Source of the DNA: a bacterium
Lineage (GTDB): Bacteria > Verrucomicrobiota > Verrucomicrobiia > Limisphaerales > RI-55
Direction: 5' to 3'
NCBI GenBank assembly: GCA_016124235.1
Contig: WGOC01000005.1
Location: 18,714-82,713 of the forward strand
DNA: 64,000 nt
A model generated the notes under the pieces. The model was not told the origin of the DNA. It saw only the letters and a program-made list of their open reading frames with translations, and ran no database searches. Each line of letters opens with the position of its first letter. Positions within the stretch are counted from its first letter, which is position 1. Positions 57,094 through 64,000 of the stretch are shown piece after piece. Position numbers and translations under genes: made by a program.

Positions 57094-57110
57094 GGGAGAG
57101 TCGGGTTAAC

Positions 57111-59450
57111 CTACTTGGTAACGGTCAGGATCACCTTCGTGAGGTCGGCATCGCGCGATGAGTTGCCGACCATGATTTCAAATTCGCCGGGTTCAACACT
57201 CCATTTCATGTTGGTGTCGTAAAACGCCAGCGATTCCGGCGTGATGTCGAGGGCGACGGTTTTCGTTTCGCCCGGCTTCAGAGAAATCTTCCGGAAGCCC
57301 TTGAGTTCCTTGACCGGTCGCGTCACGCAACTGATGCAATCGCGAACATACAGCTGAACGACCTCGGTTCCTTCGCGATTGCCCGTGTTCTTAACGTCCA
57401 CCAAAACCTGCGTCGCTTCATTGAAACGGATCCTCTTCTTTTTCAGCCGGAAATTCGTGAACTCAAAGGTGGTGTAGCTCAGGCCAAAGCCGAACGGGTA
57501 AAGCGGCGACACATCATCAAACAAGTAACCGCGGCGCGCGGAGGGCTTGTAATTGTAGAACGCCGGGAGGTGGCCTGCGGAACGAGGAATCGTGATCGGC
57601 AGTTTGCCACCCGGATTATGGTCGCCGAACAACACGTCGGCGACGGCGTGCCCGCATTCCTGCCCGAGGTACCAGCATTCAAAGATCACCGGGACCTGAC
57701 GGACGAGGTGATTGATTGAAAGAGGTCGTCCATTGAACAGGAGCGCGATGACCGGTTTGCCGGTGGCGACCATTGCCTCCACCAGTTCATCCTGCCGCCC
57801 AATCAGATCCAGACTTGTGCGGTCGCCCATGTGGTTGAGATTCCAGGCCTCCCGCGAAGTCTGTTCGTTGCCGCCAATAGCGAGCACAATTACATCTGCC
57901 TTTCGCGCCACTGTCACCGCTTTGGCAAATTGCTTTCGATCGTCGTCGGGATCACTTGGAAACACTTCGTCACGCTGCCAGGAGCCACCGTCGCGTGTGA
58001 TCTTGCAGCCTTCGCTGTGGAGGACATTCACCCGGTCTCCAACCCGGGCTTTGATGCCGTCCAGCACCGTGACTTCCTGTTTTGGCACGCCGCTGTAGCC
58101 GCCGAGCAGACTGCGGTGGGCATTGGGACCAATCACCGCGATGGTCTTGAGTTTCGTTGGATCGAGCGGCGCAACCTGGTTTTCGTTCTTGAGCAGCGTG
58201 ATCGTTTCGCGGGCGGCCTGGCGCGCGAACTTCCGATGTTCGTCGCAACCGACCACCCGTTCGGCTTCGCCAGGATCAATGTAGGGATCGTCGAAGAGGC
58301 CCATTTTGAATTTCCAGAACAGCATGGGCGCAACGAGATCGTCCAGCTGTGACTCCTTCAACCGGCCACTTCGGACGAGATCAACAAGGTGCAGGTAGCA
58401 GTCCGGTTCGGGCAGTTCAATGTTGACCCCGGCCTCAACGGCAAGCGCGCAGGACTCCCGTTTGTCGCCCGCGACGAAATGCCCGTGCGTGTCCGGGCGG
58501 TATCCCAATTCCCAGATCGCGTAGTAGTCCGATACAACGAAACCCTTCCAGCGCCACTCTTTGCGCAGCACGTCGCGTAACAGCCACCTGTTCGCATGCG
58601 ACGGCACGCCATCCACTTCGTTGTAGGATGCCATGACGCTGATCGCGCCCGCCTTTTGAATCGTTTCTTTGAAAGGGTGGAGAAACGTCTCGCGCAATAC
58701 ACGCAGGGAAACATTCGCGGGAGCGCAGTTCATGCCCGACTCCGGCTGGCCGTGCGCGACGAAGTGCTTCAACGTGGCGATGACACGTTTCTTATCCTTG
58801 AACGAGGCGTCTGCTTGAAAACCACGTACCGCCGCGATCCCCATCTGCGTTACCAGGTAAGGATCCTCACCGTAAGTCTCTTCCACCCGACCCCAGCGAG
58901 GATCGCGCGCGACATCCACGACCGGCGTGAGGGCCTGATGTGTTCCGCGCACGCGGGCTTCGTGGGCCGTCATGGTGAAGAGCTCTTCAACGAGTTCCGG
59001 ATTGAAGGTTGCGCCGAGCCCAATGGGTTGCGGGAAGCTGGTGGCTTCCCTCGCGGCCTGGCCGTGCAGACACTCCTCGTGAAAGATCACCGGAATACCC
59101 AGGCGGCTGTGCTCGAGGAAGAACTTCTGGATTGCATTCGTCAGTTCCGCGGTTTGCCGCGCGTTCAAACCGCCGCCCGCATCGCTCGGACGGCCCACCT
59201 GGCCGAGCCCGCGTTTCTGCCGGAAGTGCGATTTGGCCGTGGCCAGATCGAAATTACCCCGCTCGTCCACCAGCTTCTGGCTCTTCTCCTGCCAGACGCA
59301 CATCATTTGCGCGGCCTTTTCCTGAAGCGTCATTCGCGCCAGCAAATCCTTGACGCGTTTCCCCGGCGGAAGCGCGGGATTCTTGTAAGCAGGCATGGCG
59401 GACGCACCTGGTGCGCCGCGCCGTTTGCGATGAGGGGCGGTTCTTTTCAT
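57111..59450 (-). CDS. GH3 beta-glycosidase (beta-glucosidase/beta-xylosidase), apparently cytoplasmic
   Basis: The product is 779 aa from ATG 59450; the track start is 32 codons upstream. No signal peptide is visible (KRTAPHRKRRGAPGASAMP). The GH3 N-domain has LARMTLQEKAAQMMCVWQ, the KHFVAHGQPESG pair and the nucleophile Asp in FVVSDYYAIWELGY (near 308). The C-domain (TIAVIGPNAHRSLLGGYSG, ALLFNGRPLSINHL) and fibronectin-III-like tail (VVQLYVRDCISCVTRP) are complete. It probably trims imported oligosaccharides from the non-reducing end. The gene ends 18 bp before the symporter starts, suggesting a shared transcript. Confidence 0.94.
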   Translation of the reverse strand: MKRTAPHRKRRGAPGASAMPAYKNPALPPGKRVKDLLARMTLQEKAAQMMCVWQEKSQKLVDERGNFDLATAKSHFRQKRGLGQVGRPSDAGGGLNARQTAELTNAIQKFFLEHSRLGIPVIFHEECLHGQAAREATSFPQPIGLGATFNPELVEELFTMTAHEARVRGTHQALTPVVDVARDPRWGRVEETYGEDPYLVTQMGIAAVRGFQADASFKDKKRVIATLKHFVAHGQPESGMNCAPANVSLRVLRETFLHPFKETIQKAGAISVMASYNEVDGVPSHANRWLLRDVLRKEWRWKGFVVSDYYAIWELGYRPDTHGHFVAGDKRESCALAVEAGVNIELPEPDCYLHLVDLVRSGRLKESQLDDLVAPMLFWKFKMGLFDDPYIDPGEAERVVGCDEHRKFARQAARETITLLKNENQVAPLDPTKLKTIAVIGPNAHRSLLGGYSGVPKQEVTVLDGIKARVGDRVNVLHSEGCKITRDGGSWQRDEVFPSDPDDDRKQFAKAVTVARKADVIVLAIGGNEQTSREAWNLNHMGDRTSLDLIGRQDELVEAMVATGKPVIALLFNGRPLSINHLVRQVPVIFECWYLGQECGHAVADVLFGDHNPGGKLPITIPRSAGHLPAFYNYKPSARRGYLFDDVSPLYPFGFGLSYTTFEFTNFRLKKKRIRFNEATQVLVDVKNTGNREGTEVVQLYVRDCISCVTRPVKELKGFRKISLKPGETKTVALDITPESLAFYDTNMKWSVEPGEFEIMVGNSSRDADLTKVILTVTK

Positions 59451-59593
59451 TTGGCGAAGCCGGGGACGAGTGAGCGCGTACAACAACTGTCGAGGATGTA
59501 GACCGAGGGCAGTAGAACGTTCGAACGGGCGGCTTTCATAGCGCAATGCTCATTCTGTTTTGAGTGTTGTCGTGATCAGTCGAGCGTCGCATC

Positions 59594-61741
59594 TTATTCG
59601 ACCGTTTTCCATTTGAAGCACGCGCCACCCTTCCGGGCCGGCGTCGGGCCGGTCGCCGAGACGGTCACGGGACCGGGTTCGTTGGGTTTGGTGGCAAGGT
59701 AGCGATGGTTGACCAGCGACATGAGCATCGTGTCGCCGCGCATCAGATTGACCCACTGAAAGGATTCCGCGTCCCCCGGCATCCCGCCCGCGAGGTCTTT
59801 CAAAGCCACCTTGTCTGCGGCAGCGGACACAAAACGACCGTTGGCCGCCTTCAGTGCCACACGGCCTTTCCCCAAGTCGATCACCTGGAAGTGGGTGTCC
59901 GAGGCGGCGCTTGCACGCGCGTCAGTCGGGACGTTGACCAGCGACATGTTCTGTGGTTCCGCACACAGGAAACTGCCGTCGGCACCGCTGGTCAGCACGA
60001 TGGTCTTTCCCACGGGAATCGCGCGTTCAATCCCACGGGCGCGAGGTTCCTCTACGACGTAATTGTCAAAATCGGCATAACCACCGGACTGCCCGGAAGT
60101 GTTGAAGTGGAACAACGCGGGACGCACCCCCTGGAACGTTCTCAACTGGAACGTCGTGGTAAAGGGATCGCCCAAGGGTGTGAATTCCGTGCCGTCCTGA
60201 CTCCAACTGAAGACCGCCCTGTCAGTGTCAAAGTTGCAGTGAACGCGAAGCCAAAGATGCCCAGGTGGATTATCCGGGCTGACGGTGGGGGCATTGGCCG
60301 GATCGGGAACCGCACTTTCGCGACGCCCGAATCTGCGGCGCATATTGGGACTGACGTACATTTGCAACGTCTTGCCCGCGGCCGATTTCACCACGCCAAT
60401 CCACGCGTAGGGTGTACTCAACAATCCCAGCCCGGCGGTGTCACCAGCGATCATTCCCTTGGTATCCAGTTCGACGGTCATGATGGACTCAGGGCCCGGC
60501 GGTCGCTGGCAGAGGGAGTTGCGCGCGTTGAAAAAATCGGCCGCCGGAAGTGAATGCAGACGAAGTGCTCCGGACTTTTCCGTGAGGGACCACTTCGAAT
60601 CATCGGGAACGTGATTCCACTGCCAGAGCGGATTAAGTTTACCGCTGTCAAAGTTGTCGTCGTGAATGAACGCGGGCTTCGGCTCCTGCGTGAAGCCGGT
60701 ATTGGGTTTCACCCAGGTGTTCGGCGCCTTGCGCAAATTACCCGGCAGACCGATGAGCGGAAAACCGTCATCCCAAGTGATCGGCACCAGACTGACCATA
60801 CGTCCCGCACTGCCATGGTCCGACATGATGATGCTCCACCATTCGCCGGAGGGCGTGTTAACCATTCCGCCTTGATGGAGCCAAAGCCCGCGATCGTTTG
60901 GCTGAGCGCTCAGCGGTGTGGCGGCGGTTACTCCAAGTGACTCTCCCTGCACCATGCGGGTAACTTTCCACGGTCCATCAATGGACTCGCCAACCGCAAC
61001 CATCTGGTCAACGGCACCGCCAGGAATGGCGGAGATGTCCACATACTTGCCGCTGACCTTATAGAGGTGGTGGCCTTCGCCCATCCTTTGGCCGGACGGA
61101 ACAACCAGTTCGTGGCGGGCATCCGGGACAAATGACTTCAGGTCCGGTGCGAGTTCTTCAATGGGATACGGAGCGCGTCCACCGGAAATGATGAAGATCT
61201 TGTTGAGGTCGTCATCGAAGAGGACGGACAGGTCATGTCTTCCAGGAAGTTGATTTCGCTCCCAAGGACCATTGATCGACCGGGAGCGAAACACCTGGAG
61301 ACCGGCGCCGTTTACGTTGGAGAACACATAGAAAACACCCTGGTGATAACGGATGCAGGGAGCCCAAATGCCCCGGCCGTAGATGTTGCCACCTTCGAGT
61401 CGGTAGGCGGGGCCAAAGTCCAGCCGGTCGGCGCAGTAACCGGCGAGTTCCCAGTTCACCAAATCCTTGGAGTGCATCAATTGAACCGCCGGGTTCATGT
61501 GCATCGTGGTGCCGGCGAGATAGTAGTCGTCACCGACGCGGATGACATCGGGATCCTCGAACTCCTCGTAAAACAAGGGATTGGAGTAAGTGCAGTTGCC
61601 GTTGTCGGCGGTCCAGTGTTCGGTCGCGGCCGCTGGCAGCACTGCGGAACCCGAGGCGACTTGTAGGCTGAGCAGACTGCCACCCGCCACGAGCGCCGGG
61701 AACAACAAACCGATAAAGTAAGATTTCCGGACTTCGGTCAT
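59594..61741 (-). CDS. GH43 beta-xylosidase/arabinofuranosidase with C-terminal fascin-like domain
   Basis: The product is 715 aa with a signal peptide (YFIGLLFPALVAGGSLLSLQVASG). The GH43 five-blade propeller has the base Asp in FEDPDVIRVGDDYYLAGT, a second Asp near GRHDLSVLFDDD and the acid Glu in MGEGHHLYKVSGKY. A beta-sandwich follows (about 370-565), then a fascin-like beta-trefoil (TIVLTSGADGSFLCAEPQN, RVALKAANGRFVSAAADKV, TMLMSLVNHRYLATKPNE), which may bind sugar. It would act on xylosides or arabinosides in the periplasm or outside. It lies between GH3 and the second GH51 gene. Confidence 0.93.
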   Translation of the reverse strand: MTEVRKSYFIGLLFPALVAGGSLLSLQVASGSAVLPAAATEHWTADNGNCTYSNPLFYEEFEDPDVIRVGDDYYLAGTTMHMNPAVQLMHSKDLVNWELAGYCADRLDFGPAYRLEGGNIYGRGIWAPCIRYHQGVFYVFSNVNGAGLQVFRSRSINGPWERNQLPGRHDLSVLFDDDLNKIFIISGGRAPYPIEELAPDLKSFVPDARHELVVPSGQRMGEGHHLYKVSGKYVDISAIPGGAVDQMVAVGESIDGPWKVTRMVQGESLGVTAATPLSAQPNDRGLWLHQGGMVNTPSGEWWSIIMSDHGSAGRMVSLVPITWDDGFPLIGLPGNLRKAPNTWVKPNTGFTQEPKPAFIHDDNFDSGKLNPLWQWNHVPDDSKWSLTEKSGALRLHSLPAADFFNARNSLCQRPPGPESIMTVELDTKGMIAGDTAGLGLLSTPYAWIGVVKSAAGKTLQMYVSPNMRRRFGRRESAVPDPANAPTVSPDNPPGHLWLRVHCNFDTDRAVFSWSQDGTEFTPLGDPFTTTFQLRTFQGVRPALFHFNTSGQSGGYADFDNYVVEEPRARGIERAIPVGKTIVLTSGADGSFLCAEPQNMSLVNVPTDARASAASDTHFQVIDLGKGRVALKAANGRFVSAAADKVALKDLAGGMPGDAESFQWVNLMRGDTMLMSLVNHRYLATKPNEPGPVTVSATGPTPARKGGACFKWKTVE

Positions 61742-61765
61742 GATCTGAAGTTTCCCATGATTCCC

Positions 61766-64000
61766 TTACTTCGTTTTCAACTTCAGTATCGAGATCGAAT
61801 ACGGCGGCAAGTCGCGGGCAAACCGGGAACTCAAGCCGTCGACTTTTTCCGTGCGCGGCACAATGTGACGGGGATCTTCGAGGGAATTCGTGTCGTCGGG
61901 GCTATTGGCCGTCAACGACACCATCTCGCCATCGGATTCAATCTTCTCAGCGCCGGCGATTTGGATTTTGACCGGTCGAGCGGCACCGGCGGTATTTACG
62001 AGCTTCAAATAGATGACCCCGCTTTTGCTGTCGCGTGTCGCATCGAAAAAGACTTCCCGGATTTGACGGGCCGGTGGCGTGCTCCCCCGAAATGCCCGCG
62101 GCTGCCAGGTGCGCATCGGGATGTACTGCGAATCGGTGGCGAGGATTTCGTCACCGTGCAGCGTGCTGAACATCTGCTGGGCATAATACGAGGGCGAACC
62201 GTAACTGTTCAACGCGTCATAGCCGATCAAATCGGAGCTCCATTGCATCGACCGGCCGCGTCCGGTGAGCTGACTGACGTTGACGAACAGCGGCGCAAAA
62301 CACTCCAACAAAACGATGTCGGAATTGCGTTCCATGCCCGTCATCCATGCCGCGTCGCCGAGCGCGCCGGTCATGTTCGGCGTGGGCGATCCGACCCGCG
62401 TGGCCCATTCGCCACAAAAGATCTTCGTCTTGTTGGTGCGCGAATAGTCGTCGTAGTCGAGCGCATGCGCCATCATGTCTTCCAGACCACGATAATAGTG
62501 CTCATCCACCAGGTCCGGCACACGACTATGAACAACCTGCGCTGGGTGCTCATAACCCATGGTGGAAATAATCTGCAGGTTTGGATACTTCGCCTTGATG
62601 GCGTCATAGAACTGCGCAAAGCGGCCTTCGTAACTGCCGCTGCGGTCGAACCAGTCTTCATTTCCGATCTCCACGTAGGTCAGCGGAAACGGCTTGGGAT
62701 GCCCGTCCCGCGCTCGTTGGGCTCCCCATTTTGTCGTGGTGTCGCCGGTGACATATTCGATCTCCTCCAACGCCTCCTGCACGTAGGGTTCCAAAGCGGG
62801 TCCCGCTTCGATATATTTCCGGTCCAACGTGTAGCCCGCGAAGACGCCCAGCAACGGCTCCATGTGCAGGTCCTCACACCACTCCAGAAACTCCAGCAAA
62901 CCGAAACCGTCCGTGGACCAATAGCCCCAAGGACTGCGATGGCCCGGCCGTTCCGCCACGTCGCCGATGGTTTCCTTCCAGTTGAAGCGTTCAGAAAGCC
63001 GGCTGCCTTCGAGGTAATTGCCGCCGGGAAAGCGCAGAAACGACGGCTTCATGTCCGCGAGCAATTGCATGATGTCCGGACGGGTACCGTTGGGACGGTT
63101 ATTATAGGTTGGCGGAAACAGCGAAACGTTCTGGAACCAAACCGTGCCGGGCTGGGTCGTCGTGATGACAAAGCGATTGTCCTTCGAGGGTTCAACCTGC
63201 CTGGTTTTCAGGGTGACTTCATATTTCTTCCAGTCACTGGAAACGCTGGAAACTTCGGCGTCGGCGAACACGGTTTTGCCATCGGCGCTTTCGATCGAAA
63301 GGTTCAGTGGTCCGGAAGAGTTCTCCGCGCGCGCATAAAACGACGCCCGGTACTCCGTGTTCGGGCGGACGGGGATCCCCCAGTAACCGCCGTTCGCAAT
63401 CCCGGCCGGAGAGTCCTTCGATGCCTTGCTCGCGTCCAATTTCAGGCTGAGGTTCAATGCCGTGTTGAGCGGTTGATTGGTGTCAATCCCCATCGTCGCA
63501 CCACCAACCGCATCCCAGAAATCTGGATTTCGGACGTTCGACTTGAATGTGCGATTGCGAATCAACTCCCCATAAATGCCGCCTTCATAGGCGAAGTTGA
63601 TTTCCTCGGTCATCAACCCGTAGAGCATGGGGCTCACCTGGCCAGTGACTTTGCCCGCGTCGATTTTCAAAACCGCAGGTCCGGCGGGCGCAGTTGGAGT
63701 GAACGCGGTATCGACGGCAGCGGTTGCCGCGGCTGCCGCGGGCGCGGGCGTTGCCGCACTCGCCCCGACCGCAGACTGCGGGATGATTTCAATCGCATTG
63801 ATCTGCGGGTTCTCGACCTTGGGAGTGAACGTCACCTTGATCTTGCCGTCAGTGACTTCGACGGGAACCGTTTCCACGTAAGCCTTCAAAGCTCCACCGG
63901 CTTTGACCCAGACGTCGAAGTCCTTGAACTCTTTACCCTGGACATTGAAGGAAAACACCCGCTGACCCGGCCCGGTGATGCCTTCGAACGTTTCGGCAAA
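61766..64000 (-). CDS. GH51-type alpha-L-arabinofuranosidase with malectin-like domain (paralogue B, 5' end outside window)
   Basis: The frame is open to the right edge; the track's GTG at 63958 is internal, because FETFEGITGPGQRV-like coding continues upstream of it. The visible N-terminal part (FSFNVQGKEFKDFDVWVKAGG, then NPQINAIEIIP) is the end of a malectin-like sugar-binding domain. An alanine/proline linker (APAAAAATAAV) leads to a GH51 region like paralogue A: FLRFPGGNYLEGSRLSERF, TYVEIGNEDWFD with the acid/base Glu, and FCGEWATRVG with the nucleophile. It releases arabinose like paralogue A, with the added domain perhaps helping it bind substrate. The missing start prevents reading its signal peptide. 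Confidence 0.93.
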   Translation of the reverse strand, partial: FAETFEGITGPGQRVFSFNVQGKEFKDFDVWVKAGGALKAYVETVPVEVTDGKIKVTFTPKVENPQINAIEIIPQSAVGASAATPAPAAAAATAAVDTAFTPTAPAGPAVLKIDAGKVTGQVSPMLYGLMTEEINFAYEGGIYGELIRNRTFKSNVRNPDFWDAVGGATMGIDTNQPLNTALNLSLKLDASKASKDSPAGIANGGYWGIPVRPNTEYRASFYARAENSSGPLNLSIESADGKTVFADAEVSSVSSDWKKYEVTLKTRQVEPSKDNRFVITTTQPGTVWFQNVSLFPPTYNNRPNGTRPDIMQLLADMKPSFLRFPGGNYLEGSRLSERFNWKETIGDVAERPGHRSPWGYWSTDGFGLLEFLEWCEDLHMEPLLGVFAGYTLDRKYIEAGPALEPYVQEALEEIEYVTGDTTTKWGAQRARDGHPKPFPLTYVEIGNEDWFDRSGSYEGRFAQFYDAIKAKYPNLQIISTMGYEHPAQVVHSRVPDLVDEHYYRGLEDMMAHALDYDDYSRTNKTKIFCGEWATRVGSPTPNMTGALGDAAWMTGMERNSDIVLLECFAPLFVNVSQLTGRGRSMQWSSDLIGYDALNSYGSPSYYAQQMFSTLHGDEILATDSQYIPMRTWQPRAFRGSTPPARQIREVFFDATRDSKSGVIYLKLVNTAGAARPVKIQIAGAEKIESDGEMVSLTANSPDDTNSLEDPRHIVPRTEKVDGLSSRFARDLPPYSISILKLKTK

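Overview
The window looks like a chromosomal segment of a plant-polysaccharide-degrading member of the Verrucomicrobiota, possibly near Pedosphaera/Limisphaera. This is inferred from the PEP-CTERM and PDGG-type C-terminal sorting signals, large secreted Ig-like, kelch and head-repeat proteins, an ECF-type sigma factor paired with a WD40 Ser/Thr kinase, XylR-type AraC regulators, many glycoside hydrolases without SusC/SusD, and moderately high GC. I see no rRNA, tRNA, CRISPR array, insertion sequence or phage gene.

Left part (1-13.5 kb). A giant secreted Ig-like protein runs off the left edge on the minus strand. In the sequence as given it is fused in frame to an upstream PEP-CTERM protein, and the junction carries an A7/T7 tract. 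Next come an M48 metallopeptidase, an unrecognised protein, a strongly foldable intergenic element (7740-7955, best read on the minus strand), a DUF1349-like secreted protein, a PDGG-CTERM protein, and a split two-component system: a NarL-type response regulator and a propeller-type histidine kinase.

Pectin block (13.7-21.6 kb, plus strand). A XylR-like AraC regulator precedes a tight operon: GH28 polygalacturonase, CE12 rhamnogalacturonan acetylesterase, TRAP transporter (lipoprotein receptor, DctQ, DctM) and uxaC. Galacturonides are cut and deacetylated outside the cytoplasm, uronate is imported by TRAP and isomerised by UxaC. The later steps (tagaturonate reductase onward) are not in the window.

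Surface and signalling block (21.8-36.8 kb). This holds a YadA-head-like secreted protein, a zinc-ribbon/kinase/WD40 protein with its sigma factor, a kelch/galactose-oxidase-like protein carrying about 16 short beta-helix-like repeats and an autotransporter-associated repeat, a secreted metallophosphoesterase, and three overlapping pilin-like genes.

Arabinose/arabinoxylan block (37.4-64 kb, almost all minus strand). araA-araB-araD, a sugar ABC importer, GH127, a CE6-like esterase and a type-B carboxylesterase form one long run. A second XylR-like regulator is divergent from araA. Beyond it lie GH51, GH95, a GPH-family symporter, a GH3 without signal peptide, GH43 with a fascin-like tail, and a second GH51 with a malectin-like domain that is cut by the right edge. 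Together these would release arabinose and xylose-type sugars from arabinan or arabinoxylan, import them, and convert arabinose to D-xylulose 5-phosphate.
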